A stretch of DNA of 64,000 bases from Thermomicrobium sp. CFH 73360 (lineage in GTDB: Bacteria; Chloroflexota; Chloroflexia; Thermomicrobiales; Thermomicrobiaceae): contig NZ_JAMSLS010000002.1 in assembly GCF_023806465.1 (NCBI RefSeq), forward strand, positions 124,001 to 188,000, written 5' to 3'. Under the pieces are notes generated by a model that was not told the origin of the DNA, ran no database searches, and worked only from the letters and a program-made list of their open reading frames with translations. Position numbers and translations under genes: made by a program. Shown here piece after piece: positions 26,940 through 35,983 of the stretch; position 1 is the first letter of the stretch; each line of letters opens with the position of its first letter.

Positions 26940-27160
26940 CGGTGCACTGAGAACCGCTTCCCGTGTGTGCTTGTTCGACAGCGGATTGTCGCAGACGCTG
27001 GCTCGCCACCATGCGCCAAATCAGACAACTGCCTGACATGCACAGTTCTCTGCACATTCACTCTTGCGCATCATAGTCCTGTATGCTCGTTCAGCGCATC
27101 GCCGCAACTCGTGAGGCTTCGACAGTAGTCTTCTCTCTCCCCCGAGCGATCCATTTCGCT

Positions 27161-27255
27161 GTGCAATTCCGTTTTCATTGAGTGCTTACGTTGAGGAAAT
27201 CGCTCGAGCGATCGCAGCAGTCAAACGTGCGATTCCATTTTTATTGAGTGCTTAC
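27161..27255. repeat. Two 29-base direct repeats separated by 37 bases
   Basis: Copy one (27161-27189) and copy two (27227-27255) match at 26 of 29 positions, ending in the identical ATTGAGTGCTTAC. Similarity stops sharply at both borders. The geometry resembles a two-repeat CRISPR remnant, but no third copy, leader or cas gene is visible. Confidence 0.5.
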
Positions 27256-27401
27256 TCATCGCTCACTGGTGACGATCGCAATCCCTTGATGCCTCAAAAT
27301 GCGCCTTTACACACTCTGTGCCATACTCCCAAGGTGAGCACGATGCCGGTGGGCTTACCCTTGATCGCTTGGGGTGGTCGACACAGCGGAGGATCACAGC
27401 C

Positions 27402-28214
27402 ATGACTCAGCCGGTTCTCCTGGTGGCTCGTGACGGCTCCATCGTCACACTCACCTTGAACCGCCCGGCGGTGCGCAACGCACTTGACCGTACTCTTGCT
27501 CATGCTCTTGAGTCGACGGCCCGCGAGCTGGCTCGTGATCAGACGCTCCGCGCGGTCGTCCTGCGCGGAGCACCTCCAGCCTTCTGCGCCGGTGCTGATT
27601 TGAGGGAGCGCCTCGGATTGTCACCGGATGAGCGTGCCGCACACACTGAGGCAATCGCCGCCGCCGTCGAAGCGCTCGCCGATCTTCCAGTTCCCACTGT
27701 GGCCGCAATCAGTGGTGTCTGCCTCGCTGGTGGAGCGGAATTGGCCCTGGCCTGCGACCTGCGCTTCGCTGATACCACCGCGCAGATCGGCTTTCCTGAG
27801 GTCCGGCGTGGAATCTTTCCGGGAGCAGGGGGGATTCTTCGTCTGCCGCTCCTGATCGGTCCAGGTCGAGCAGCAGACTTACTCTTCTCTGGCCGTACGC
27901 TCGACGCCCACGAAGCCTATCAAATTGGCCTTGTTGACCGGCTTTGCCAACCAGATCAGCTCGACGACGCCATCGCCGAATGGCTTGCCGAGCTTCAGCA
28001 GGCAGCGCCAGGCGCAGTACGCGCGGCGAAAGCTGCGCTCCGCCGCGCGCTCACGACCGACGCAGTCACCCTCGCGGATATCCGCTCGCTCCGTCGCTTG
28101 CTGGACGCGAGTCCCGAGTATGAAGAAGGGCTCCGCGCCTTCGCTGAACGTCGCTCCCCACGCTGGAGAAGCACACGTCTCACTCCACCTCGAACGTGGT
28201 CTGAAGATCGTTGA
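27402..28214 (+). CDS. Enoyl-CoA hydratase/isomerase family protein
   Basis: A 270-residue crotonase-fold enzyme acting on acyl-CoA thioesters. LNRPAVRNALDRTL sits near the N-terminus. The oxyanion-hole motifs are FCAGADLRERLGL and ISGVCLAGGAELALACDLRFA, and GFPEVRRGIFPGAGGILRLP carries the position used as catalytic acid in hydratases. Typical of beta-oxidation or amino-acid catabolism, but the chain length cannot be predicted. ATG 27402 is preceded by GGAGG nine bases upstream. The last 35 bases overlap the convergent lipoprotein gene. Confidence 0.93.
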   Translation: MTQPVLLVARDGSIVTLTLNRPAVRNALDRTLAHALESTARELARDQTLRAVVLRGAPPAFCAGADLRERLGLSPDERAAHTEAIAAAVEALADLPVPTVAAISGVCLAGGAELALACDLRFADTTAQIGFPEVRRGIFPGAGGILRLPLLIGPGRAADLLFSGRTLDAHEAYQIGLVDRLCQPDQLDDAIAEWLAELQQAAPGAVRAAKAALRRALTTDAVTLADIRSLRRLLDASPEYEEGLRAFAERRSPRWRSTRLTPPRTWSEDR

Positions 28215-28965
28215 CGACGAGTGTGTAGGCGCCGGGTTCAAGCTCACCCAGATCGACGCTCGTCGTGAACGGACGGAGTACCTGCGCACACATGAGACCC
28301 CGTGGTCGCTCCCACTCCAGCTGCACCGTTACTTCCTTCCCAACAATCGAGATGATCGGGTGTTCCCCAAGCTCAGCACACGCGTCTGGCAGATGCCCCT
28401 GGATCTCAAGAATCACATGACGCGGCCTTTCGTCCACATTTCGTATCTCGACCTGTTCGACAGAGGCGAGTCCGTAGTCCAACGCTCCTGTTCCCGGCTC
28501 ACCCACCGAATTCTCCTCCGGGCGTGGAGAGAGCTCCACGCCATTGAGTTCGACAACGAACCCTCCGTTGACCGCGAATCCGATTGGAATGACCACCTGC
28601 TCATCGCGGAGAACCTGGGCACACATCACACCGAGGGGCCGCTCGCCCCAAACCGCAATGCGGATCCGCATGCCTTCACGGGTGACAGCATAGCGCACCT
28701 CCGTGCATGTGTCCGGAACAGTCAGGTCGACCACCAACTCCGTTTGATGAGTGTCTACCGGATGCAATGTCGCATTGCGAATCGTGACATCGACCCGCTC
28801 CGTGGACGGTGTCGGAGTCGGCTGTTGTGTCGCACCCTGGGTTGGTGAGGAAACAACCGGGTTTCCTTCTCCTGCGGCAGGAACTCTACAAGCAAGGAGT
28901 ACCAAGGATACCGCAAGAAGCAGCGTCAAAGGGACTACTCGTTGACGATCCACCGTTTGTACCAT
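28180..28965 (-). CDS. Lipoprotein with two internal repeats
   Basis: A 261-residue secreted lipoprotein. An N-terminal hydrophobic segment ends in the lipobox LLAC near residue 26, then a Ser/Thr/Pro linker follows. The rest consists of two related modules (about residues 60-150 and 170-261). Each has a D-x-C segment (DTCTEV, DACAEL) followed by ERPLGVMCAQVLR or ERPRGLMCAQVLR and a closing beta region. The paired cysteines suggest one disulfide per module. Function unknown; it is probably anchored on the outer face of the membrane. Confidence 0.82.
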   Translation of the reverse strand: MVQTVDRQRVVPLTLLLAVSLVLLACRVPAAGEGNPVVSSPTQGATQQPTPTPSTERVDVTIRNATLHPVDTHQTELVVDLTVPDTCTEVRYAVTREGMRIRIAVWGERPLGVMCAQVLRDEQVVIPIGFAVNGGFVVELNGVELSPRPEENSVGEPGTGALDYGLASVEQVEIRNVDERPRHVILEIQGHLPDACAELGEHPIISIVGKEVTVQLEWERPRGLMCAQVLRPFTTSVDLGELEPGAYTLVVNDLQTTFEVE

Positions 28966-29111
28966 CTGACCCCCCTTGCACTGTTGTCCAAAACAGAGAC
29001 GAACAGGCAGCAGCGAGAGTTCCCAAAGCGAGAGCCGTAGAGCGCGTAGGCTCCTTGCCCACGCCCCATTTGCGTGCTAGCCTGACCAATCGCGCGGAAG
29101 GAGGCAATGCG

Positions 29112-29969
29112 ATGCATACCCATACGATCACTATCGGCGGCTATACGCTCGAGGCACTGATCGATGTTGAAGGAGTATTCTTTCCCTTATCTATCGTCTT
29201 TCCCAATGTCCCGGAAACTGCTTGGGAGCCTTTCCGCGCATGGTATCCGGACACCGTTTCCGGGTCAGATAAGCTCTACACGCGCGTCGCTTGCTACCTG
29301 ATCCGCGGTTATGGTCGCACCATCCTGGTCGACGCTGGGATCGGGCCCGGACCAGCACCACTCTTTGGCCATGCATGCGGCGCCCTTCTCGACGAGCTCG
29401 CACGCCGCGGTCTCACTCCAGACGTGATCGATACCGTGGTGCTTACGCACTTGCATCCCGATCATGTCGGATGGGCCACGCGAGATGGACAACCCACCTT
29501 TCCCCGAGCTCGCTATATCGTCAGCCATGCCGAGCTAGAAGCGTTCCACCGCGATGACGTCCGGGCAGCGATGCACGCCATCGTTCCAGGGTATCTCGAC
29601 CAGTGCCTCGCTCCACTTGAGGGCGCCGGGGTTCTAGAGCCCGTCGAGGATCCAGTCGAACTCTCCCATGGGCTCAAAGTCGCCCTTGCTCCCGGGCATA
29701 CACCAGGACTGCTGCGAGTGGAACTCGGTGATGCAACGTCTGCCGTCTGGCTGGTGGCTGACGTATTCACCCATCCCGCACAGATCACGTATCCTGAGTG
29801 GTGCTCGGCGTTCGACATGATTCCGGAACTTGCCATCGCGACGAGGAAAGCTGTTGTCGAGCGCGCGACAACCGAGGGAATTCAGATCCTCGCGAGTCAC
29901 TTCCCGCCGGTGCCCGGTCTCCTGCATCAGGATGGGGCGAGCATACGGTGGGAACCAGTGTCGCGTTAG
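29112..29969 (+). CDS. Metallo-beta-lactamase-fold hydrolase
   Basis: A 285-residue MBL-fold hydrolase. The zinc signature THLHPDHVG follows VDAGIGPG and VIDTVVLT. Later ligands are in the VSHAELEAFH, APGHTPGLLRVEL and ADVFTHPAQ segments, and the final His in SHFPPVPG. Similar proteins are lactonases, quorum-quenching enzymes and glyoxalase II-like hydrolases, and I cannot choose among these. ATG 29112 has GGAGG eight bases upstream. The stop overlaps the convergent J-domain gene by four bases. Confidence 0.9.
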   Translation: MHTHTITIGGYTLEALIDVEGVFFPLSIVFPNVPETAWEPFRAWYPDTVSGSDKLYTRVACYLIRGYGRTILVDAGIGPGPAPLFGHACGALLDELARRGLTPDVIDTVVLTHLHPDHVGWATRDGQPTFPRARYIVSHAELEAFHRDDVRAAMHAIVPGYLDQCLAPLEGAGVLEPVEDPVELSHGLKVALAPGHTPGLLRVELGDATSAVWLVADVFTHPAQITYPEWCSAFDMIPELAIATRKAVVERATTEGIQILASHFPPVPGLLHQDGASIRWEPVSR

Positions 29970-30424
29970 GACACGGCAGCAAACAGCTCGCTCACGGCAC
30001 TACTCGCAAGGAGCAGAAGCACCAGCGCAGCGACAAAGATGACAGTCACGGCCAAGAGCTGTACAAAGGCCGCGAGGTCGTACGTGAGTGATGCTCTGCT
30101 CCGACGGCCGGACATCATCCGAGTTCCTGTCGGTCCAGGCCCGGTATACCGTTGGAACAAGAACTCAGCGACAGCACGCTGGCGAAGCTGCTCGTCGTAC
30201 GCTCGTCGTTGCACGGGATCACTCAACACAGCATAGGCCACGTTCAGCAACTTGGCACGCTCTTCCGCGATACGGCGCTGGTCCGGGTCACGAACACGAT
30301 CGGGATGGCAGCGGCGCATCAGCTCGCGATAGGCATACCGGATTTCCTCCGCAGTCGCAGTGACCGGAACACCAAGGACTCGGTAGTAATCAAGCGTGGG
30401 ATCAAAGCCGTTCGCGCTCACCAT
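29966..30424 (-). CDS. Membrane-anchored J-domain protein
   Basis: A 152-residue protein with an N-terminal J domain (DYYRVLGVPVTATAEEIRYAYRELMRRCHPDRV, invariant HPD at about residue 40). A short Arg-rich linker and one C-terminal membrane helix (QLLAVTVIFVAALVLLLLA region) follow. J domains stimulate Hsp70 (DnaK). The tail anchor would bring DnaK to the membrane. It lacks the zinc-finger and substrate domains of DnaJ, so it is a specialised co-chaperone. No dnaK is nearby. Confidence 0.88.
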   Translation of the reverse strand: MVSANGFDPTLDYYRVLGVPVTATAEEIRYAYRELMRRCHPDRVRDPDQRRIAEERAKLLNVAYAVLSDPVQRRAYDEQLRQRAVAEFLFQRYTGPGPTGTRMMSGRRSRASLTYDLAAFVQLLAVTVIFVAALVLLLLASSAVSELFAAVS

Positions 30425-31190
30425 CGCACCAAACCGGCCCTGAGCAGTACCGTCTCGGTTATTCTACTTCTGATAGTCACCTGGAGAGCACTCATCTCGG
30501 CACTCTCACTGACCTGAACAGCCATCGGACGCCTTCCGACATTGATGAACGTCTTAGCGCAGCACAAAGAAAGAGCGGAATACACCACTCACTCCACCAC
30601 AACGCGAGTTGATGCGCCTTTTGCCCAAAACTGAGGCGTAGCGAAAACCCAGCTCATCAGCCTCCAAAGCGCCCACGTGCGTGAGCACGACGGCGAACCG
30701 CCATTGCGTTCTCGCACGGCCGCTCTCGTGTGGCACAGCACCGATCGTCCTCCAGCCCCGAGCGTCAGGCTGGCCGCGTAACACTCCACGTACGACTCCC
30801 GTTCTACCTATCCCGCACGTGCTGCGTTCGGCCTGAGTAGACATCATGTGCTCGGACAGGACCTTTCCAAAGCGGCTTGGCGCGAGGGCCCTCACCCACA
30901 GCTTATCATCTCATCACCTAGTCCCAGACGGCAGATTTCACCTCTTGATCGCCAGTGTGATGAACCGCGCGTGGACTATACTGCGCTGATCCGATCAGAC
31001 GGTAGGGCGTTAGACAAGCTGTCCTAACCGACCCGGCCAAGACACGGCCATCTGTCACCAACGTCTCGCGTGCTGAGCAGAACACTGTTTCTGGTGAACA
31101 CGGTGATCAATAGAGCGGCTAACCGGCTACGCCGGGGCCAGTTGTGCCGAACCACACCCTGCGCGACAATCTCCCGAAAGAGGTGTGGCT
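30425..31190. other. Intergenic stretch of about 760 bases
   Basis: Located between the J-domain gene (minus) and the EamA permease (plus), so it should contain both promoters. No gene, RNA or repeat was recognised. Minus-strand frames of up to 113 codons are rich in Arg, Ser and Trp without a ribosome site. Confidence 0.45.
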
Positions 31191-32126
31191 GTGACGGTAC
31201 CGCCACAGGTTCTCGCCAAAGCGTCACGCTTCGGTGGCCTCGATCCGATTGGAGCCGTTGCGGTTCTCCTCTCCGCTCTTGGCTTCGGAACGCTTGCCAC
31301 CTTGACAAAGGTCGCCTATGCGGAAGGGGTTTCTGTTCCGGCCCTCATCCTCTGGCGCTTCGGGTTCTCGGCGCTCCTCGTTTTCCTGACGCTTCCCCTT
31401 GAATGGTGGCGACGAGGATCTTTGGTCGGAACACAACCGTGGACACGACATCGCATGCTCCTCGTGCTGCTCGCTGTCGCGTGCTTTACCGGCAACACGA
31501 CCCTCTACCTCGTCGCCTTGCAGCGCATCTCAGTCTCCACTGCAGCGATCCTCTTTTACGTTTACCCCCTCCTGGTAGTGGGATTCCGGCTGCTTGGATG
31601 GCGCGAGGTGCCGTCCATCCGCCAACTGATCGCCATCGTCGCCGCGCTTAGTGGCACAGCAATCACGCTCGGCTGGCGCTGGGGTGGGATTGACCCCTTC
31701 GGTGCGATCATGATGATCCTTTCGGCCTCGTTGTATGCCGGTTATATCGTGTTAGCACACCGTGGATTTCGGGATGCCTCACCGGTTGCGGTCACCGCTT
31801 GCATTTTTTCCGCAACGACTCTTTTCGCGCTCCTCTTTGTGTGGTCCAGCACTGAGTCGCTCATGATCACCCTCCCTGCACTGGCACCGGTACTCGGGAT
31901 CGTCGTCTTCGCGACGTTCTTGCCGGTGCAATTGTTCCTCATCGGCACTGTCCGGCTTGGCCCCACTCCGGCAGCCATCCTCGGCACGTTTGAGCCGGTT
32001 GCCTCCGTCCTTGTTGCCGTGCTCACACTTGGTGAACGGCTGAGTGGAGCGCAGCTCGTCGGTGGGCTACTTGTCCTTACAGCTGCGATACTGGTGCGCG
32101 GAGAAGAAGGAAGGAGACTGGAGTGA
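31191..32126 (+). CDS. EamA/DMT-family transporter
   Basis: An inner-membrane permease of the drug/metabolite transporter superfamily with about ten membrane helices in two EamA repeats. The first begins at LSALGFGTLATLTKVAYAEG. The second begins at DPFGAIMMILSASLYAGYIVLAHRG and ends LGTFEPVASVLVAVLTLGERLS, a typical second-repeat signature. Substrate unknown. Two in-frame GTG codons (31185, 31191) follow GAAAGAGGT; the second has the better spacing. It overlaps the peptidase gene by a shared GTGA. Confidence 0.88.
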   Translation: MTVPPQVLAKASRFGGLDPIGAVAVLLSALGFGTLATLTKVAYAEGVSVPALILWRFGFSALLVFLTLPLEWWRRGSLVGTQPWTRHRMLLVLLAVACFTGNTTLYLVALQRISVSTAAILFYVYPLLVVGFRLLGWREVPSIRQLIAIVAALSGTAITLGWRWGGIDPFGAIMMILSASLYAGYIVLAHRGFRDASPVAVTACIFSATTLFALLFVWSSTESLMITLPALAPVLGIVVFATFLPVQLFLIGTVRLGPTPAAILGTFEPVASVLVAVLTLGERLSGAQLVGGLLVLTAAILVRGEEGRRLE

Positions 32127-33469
32127 CCGAGTGGGCGATCGACTGGGCGTCCGTCCGTGACGAGGTGACGCGCCACCTGCAGGCGCTTATTCGGTTCGAA
32201 ACAGTCAATCCACCGGGAAACGAGACAGCGCTCGCAGAGTACCTGGCCACCGTGCTCGAACGCGAAGGGATCCCAGCCGAGGTCATCGAGAGTGCGCCCG
32301 GGCGCGGCAACCTTGTCGCGCGCATCCGTGGGAGCGGTCGGGCACGTCCCTTGCTCCTGATGGCTCACAGCGACGTTGTCAGCGTCGAACGCGAAAAGTG
32401 GACGCGTGACCCGTTCGGCGGTGAACTTGTCAACGGTCGTGTGTGGGGACGCGGAGCAGTTGATACCAAGGGTCTAGTGGCCTGTGAACTCGGTGTGATG
32501 CTGCTTCTGCGACGATTAGGATTGCCACTTGAGCGTGACCTGATCTTCGCTGTCTTTGCAGATGAGGAGGCGGGTAGCCAGTTCGGCGCTTGCTGGATGT
32601 GGCAACACCGGCGCGAACTCATTGACGCCGAGTACGCCATCAACGAAGGAGGCGGGATGGCGCTGGAGCTCGGCGGGCGCCGTTTCTACCTCTGCCAAAC
32701 CGGAGAGAAAGGGGCCGCACGCTTGCGTCTCACCGCGCGAGGCGAGCCCGGACATGCCTCGATGCCAATTCCGAACACGGCAATGCAGCACGCGGCACGC
32801 GCGATTCTCACCCTGAGTACTCATACCTTCCCAACGGTGCTCACACCAACCGTCATTCGGCTTCTCCGAGAACTAGGCGAAGCGCTGGGCAAACCAGTCC
32901 GCGAGCAAATCACAGCTGTGCTTGCCGATCCAACCTGGGAGCGGCTCGCTACACTGCCGCTCGGACCCGCCGAGCGGCGGCTCTTGTACGCGATGACACG
33001 CAATACGGCGGTTCCGACGATCGTGCACGGTGGGCATCGTATCAACGTCATTCCCTCTGAAGTCGTTGTGGAGGTCGATGGCCGGATTCTTCCAGGCCAA
33101 GATCCGGAGGCCTTCGCTGCAGAGGTGCAGCGACTCGTTGGCCCCAACGTTGAGGTCGAGTTGACAAGCCGCGGCCGAGGCCTCGAGGCCGAGCCTGACT
33201 CTCCTCTCTTCCGAACTATTTGCGAGACGATGGCCGAACTCGACCCCGGAGCACGAGTTGTACCCTATCTCGTACCTGGTGGGACCGATGCCAAGTGCCT
33301 GCCAGGAATCAAGGTGTACGGCTTCATGCCGATGCGAGATCACCCCGAGGAATTCGATCTCGCTCATGCTCATGACGAGCGCATTTCCGTTTCGACGCTT
33401 GAGTTCGCCACTCGGGCGCTGTTCGAGATCGTCATGCGGTTCTGCGCTCCACAAGCCAGGAGGCGGTGA
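32123..33469 (+). CDS. M20-family metallopeptidase (ArgE/DapE/carboxypeptidase-like)
   Basis: A 448-residue zinc aminoacylase or peptidase. LLLMAHSDVVSVE and GRGAVDTKGLVA supply metal ligands and the catalytic Asp region, and the catalytic Glu pair is in VFADEEAGS. The lid dimerisation domain (GEKGAARLRLTARGEPGHAS) follows, and the late His ligand is in the C-terminal AHAHDERIS segment. It removes an acyl or amino-acid group from small peptides or N-acyl amino acids. Co-transcription with a permease suggests scavenging. Start is GTG 32123, overlapping the permease stop. Confidence 0.92.
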   Translation: MTEWAIDWASVRDEVTRHLQALIRFETVNPPGNETALAEYLATVLEREGIPAEVIESAPGRGNLVARIRGSGRARPLLLMAHSDVVSVEREKWTRDPFGGELVNGRVWGRGAVDTKGLVACELGVMLLLRRLGLPLERDLIFAVFADEEAGSQFGACWMWQHRRELIDAEYAINEGGGMALELGGRRFYLCQTGEKGAARLRLTARGEPGHASMPIPNTAMQHAARAILTLSTHTFPTVLTPTVIRLLRELGEALGKPVREQITAVLADPTWERLATLPLGPAERRLLYAMTRNTAVPTIVHGGHRINVIPSEVVVEVDGRILPGQDPEAFAAEVQRLVGPNVEVELTSRGRGLEAEPDSPLFRTICETMAELDPGARVVPYLVPGGTDAKCLPGIKVYGFMPMRDHPEEFDLAHAHDERISVSTLEFATRALFEIVMRFCAPQARRR

Positions 33470-34176
33470 TGCCGCTCCTTCTCCTCTTCGATATCGACGG
33501 GACGTTGCTTCGCGCTGGTGACCCGGTACACGCCGAAGCGATGCGACTCGCACTTTTCGAGTTCGTTGGCGAGCCGGTAGCACTCGACGGCATTCCCCTT
33601 GCTGGCATGCTCGACCGGCAGATTGCTCGACTTGCACTCCTGCGCCACGGGCTTGACAATGAGACGATCGAGCACCTCTTGCCCGAAATCTTGCAGCAGA
33701 CAGGGAAACATTACGCAGAGCGTGTCCGTCGCGGTGATCGACGGAGCTGGGTCCTACCGGGCGTACGCGACCTCCTCCCCCGGCTCTGGCAACAAGGGCA
33801 TCTTGCCGGTGTGCTCACCGGCAACACCGAGCTCGTAGCGCGGACGAAGCTGGCCGCTGCAGATCTCGACCAGCTGCTCCCCTTTGGCGCCTATGGCGAC
33901 CAGGCTGAGGAGCGACATTCTCTCGTCGCCCACGCCCGGTTCACAGTGAAGATCCGGTATGGGCTAGATATACCACTTGCACAAACGATTCTGGTCGGTG
34001 ACACCCCACGAGATGTCGCCGCCGCATTGGAGAGTGGCGCAAAGGTCCTTGCTGTCACAACCGGCCGTTTCGGTCCTGAAGAGCTACGTACCGCCGGCGC
34101 GTCGACCGTCCTTCCCGACCTCGCTGACGTCGACCGTGTGCTCGCGACACTGCACGAACTCGCTGCACGTCCGTAA
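33469..34176 (+). CDS. HAD-family hydrolase
   Basis: A 235-residue haloacid-dehalogenase-type phosphatase. Motif I LLFDIDGTLL at the N-terminus supplies the two catalytic Asp residues, motif II is LAGVLTGNTE, and motif IV is ILVGDTPRDVAAALESGA. The cap sits between motifs I and II, as in phosphoglycolate phosphatase-type enzymes. Substrate not assignable. ATG 33469 shares one base with the preceding stop and has GGAGG five bases upstream. Third gene of the permease-peptidase operon. Confidence 0.92.
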   Translation: MPLLLLFDIDGTLLRAGDPVHAEAMRLALFEFVGEPVALDGIPLAGMLDRQIARLALLRHGLDNETIEHLLPEILQQTGKHYAERVRRGDRRSWVLPGVRDLLPRLWQQGHLAGVLTGNTELVARTKLAAADLDQLLPFGAYGDQAEERHSLVAHARFTVKIRYGLDIPLAQTILVGDTPRDVAAALESGAKVLAVTTGRFGPEELRTAGASTVLPDLADVDRVLATLHELAARP

Positions 34177-34319
34177 CTGCACTCAACCGTGCTACCGAGG
34201 TCAGCCGGTAGATGAACACCGAATCCGTTCGCTGCGATGGCGACGCTTGCATCGAGGACGTGCGCACAGGTATCGTCGTGCGGGAACGACACATGCAACC
34301 CTGAGGGAGGGAACCCACG

Positions 34320-34595
34320 ATGGCAGAGACGCATCCGTTCCGACTGCACCCCGACGAAGTGGCCCGCCAGGCGCGCCTCTTCTTCGGTGAACAACTCGGC
34401 CTACCACTGGTACGCGATTTGGCTGGCTTTCTGCGTTTTGAGGACGTGCACGGTTTCGTCGAGATCGACATCCGTGGTGACGCCAACAACCAGTCACGGG
34501 TCACCTTCCAGTACCAAGGCTATGAGCAAGAGGTTCATCAATTTCGCCGTCTTCTCGCCGAGCAGGCTGAAGAAGAAACGCGCCAAGGCGAGTGA
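34320..34595 (+). CDS. Small soluble protein of unknown function
   Basis: A 91-residue acidic protein, probably a small alpha/beta fold (HPDEVARQARLFFGEQLG, then FVEIDIRGDANNQSRVTFQYQGYEQEVHQF). No family recognised. The start has a strong site, GAGGGAGGG, about eight bases before ATG 34320. Composition is protein-like, and a perfect hairpin follows the stop. The 143 bases before it hold no other gene. Confidence 0.7.
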   Translation: MAETHPFRLHPDEVARQARLFFGEQLGLPLVRDLAGFLRFEDVHGFVEIDIRGDANNQSRVTFQYQGYEQEVHQFRRLLAEQAEEETRQGE

Positions 34596-34608
34596 ACGGG
34601 ACGACGAT

Positions 34609-34641
34609 GCTGGTCACGCCGCATGCTGCGGCGTGACCAGC
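34609..34641 (+). terminator. GC-rich perfect hairpin after the small gene
   Basis: GCTGGTCACGCCGCA pairs perfectly with TGCGGCGTGACCAGC around a three-base loop, 13 bases past the stop. No T-run follows. Same design as the hairpins after sodA and ppdK. Confidence 0.7.
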
Positions 34642-34672
34642 GAGTGACTCTGGGCCGAAAGGCAGAGGCGCA

Positions 34673-35428
34673 ATGTTCCCGATCGGTGACGACAACAGCG
34701 GCAGGCAGAGTTTTCCAATCGTCAACACAGTGCTGATCGCAACGAACGTCGTCGTGTTCCTCTACCAGCTTCTCCTGCTTGCCCAGTCCCCACGGCAACT
34801 CGAGGCGTTCGTCTTCAAATACGGAGCCATCCCTTTCGAACTCACGCGTGGCATTGACACGCCACCAACCGTTGACTTCCCGATCTACCTCACGATTTTC
34901 ACGTCGATGTTCCTGCATGGTGGTTTTGCTCACCTAATCGGGAACATGTGGTACCTGTACATCTTCGGCGATAACGTTGAAGACTCGATGGGCCACTTCC
35001 GGTATCTCATCTTTTATCTCCTCGGGGGCGTTGCTGCTGCATGGACACAGACGTTCCTTGATCCATCCTCGCGCATCCCGATGATCGGCGCCTCAGGAGC
35101 GATCTCCGCCGTGATGGGGGCGTACCTTGTGCTGTATCCAGGAGGGCTGGTGCGAACGGTCGCCTTCTTTGGGTTCATACCGATCTTCTTTTACCTTCCC
35201 GCGATCATCCTCATCGGCCTTTGGTTCATCCTCCAGTTCTTCGCCGGCTTGGCATCTCTGGGCGTACCGACCGCCAACACTGGAGGCGTGGCGTACTGGG
35301 CACATATTGGCGGCTTCATCGCCGGGGTCGTCCTCGTCTGGCTCTTCCGGAACCCAGACCGAGTGGAACGACAACGGATCGCACGCCGTATGCATCGCGC
35401 TTTTCAACGACTCGAACGAGGATGGTGA
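34673..35428 (+). CDS. Rhomboid-family intramembrane serine protease
   Basis: A 251-residue membrane protein with six or more helices. HGGFAHLIGNMWYLYIFGDNVED forms the conserved L1/TM2 region. The catalytic Ser141 lies in GASGAISAVMGAY and the partner His211 in YWAHIGGFIAG. A Pro/aromatic segment separates TM4 and TM5. It cleaves transmembrane substrates within the bilayer, but targets cannot be predicted. The last 25 bases overlap the convergent ogt gene. Confidence 0.95.
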   Translation: MFPIGDDNSGRQSFPIVNTVLIATNVVVFLYQLLLLAQSPRQLEAFVFKYGAIPFELTRGIDTPPTVDFPIYLTIFTSMFLHGGFAHLIGNMWYLYIFGDNVEDSMGHFRYLIFYLLGGVAAAWTQTFLDPSSRIPMIGASGAISAVMGAYLVLYPGGLVRTVAFFGFIPIFFYLPAIILIGLWFILQFFAGLASLGVPTANTGGVAYWAHIGGFIAGVVLVWLFRNPDRVERQRIARRMHRAFQRLERGW

Positions 35429-35973
35429 TGATCAGGTGGGACGATACGGGTCGCCCGTTCATGCGCCAGGAGCCACGCTTTGCACGCCAAACCGCCTGCA
35501 TAACCGACGAGCTCCCCGTGTGTTCCGACGACCCGATGGCACGGCACAACAATCGGGAGGGGATTGGCACCGACTGCCGCACCAACGGCGCGTGCCGCTC
35601 TCGGACGCCCCAGATCACGAGCCAACGCCGCATATGACCGTGTTTGTCCGTACGGGATCGCCTGGACAAGTTCCCACACGCGAAGTTGGAAGGGCGTTCC
35701 CAAGAGATCGAGCGACAGATCGAAGCGGTCTCGGGCCCCTGCAAAGTACTCTGCTAGCTGTTGCACAGCGTGCGCTAGGAACGTATCGCTCTCACCTGGG
35801 GCAATCGTCATCTTTCCGGAAGCACCGAGTTGCCGCTCAATTCTGCTCTTCAGCTGCGCCGCATTGCTCCCTGGCAGCACCAGACCAAGGAGCCCCCGTC
35901 GCCAGCTATAGAGACGAATCGGTCCGATTGGACTCTCGAACTCCGTCCAGAGGACTACCTCGTTCGCTCGCAC
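35404..35973 (-). CDS. ogt: Methylated-DNA-protein cysteine methyltransferase
   Basis: Single-use repair protein that moves methyl groups from O6-methylguanine to its own cysteine. It has 189 residues. The C-terminal domain carries FQLRVWELVQAIPYGQTRSYAALA and the acceptor Cys145 in VPCHRVVG, followed by GYAGGLACKAWLLAHE. The N-terminal domain is short, as in Ogt. It is the last gene of a minus-strand run after the YibE/F gene (10-base gap). Confidence 0.96.
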   Translation of the reverse strand: MRANEVVLWTEFESPIGPIRLYSWRRGLLGLVLPGSNAAQLKSRIERQLGASGKMTIAPGESDTFLAHAVQQLAEYFAGARDRFDLSLDLLGTPFQLRVWELVQAIPYGQTRSYAALARDLGRPRAARAVGAAVGANPLPIVVPCHRVVGTHGELVGYAGGLACKAWLLAHERATRIVPPDHHHPRSSR

Positions 35974-35983
35974 GTGAGCGACC

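Larger units (their letters stand above)
26196..27401. other. Gene-poor stretch of about 1.2 kb
   Basis: No convincing gene. Open frames of up to about 176 codons occur on both strands, but they overlap each other, lack ribosome sites and have random-looking composition. The stretch contains a nested inverted repeat (26816-26939) and a direct repeat pair (27161-27255). It may be the scar of a lost mobile or CRISPR-type element, which is an inference only. Confidence 0.5.

Noticed and set aside
26555-27128. Frames of 168 and 176 codons on opposite strands in the gene-poor stretch
   Set aside because: They overlap each other, lack start signals and have no domain-like pattern.
27161-27255. Calling a CRISPR array
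   Set aside because: Only two imperfect copies, no leader and no cas gene in the window; reported as a repeat pair instead.
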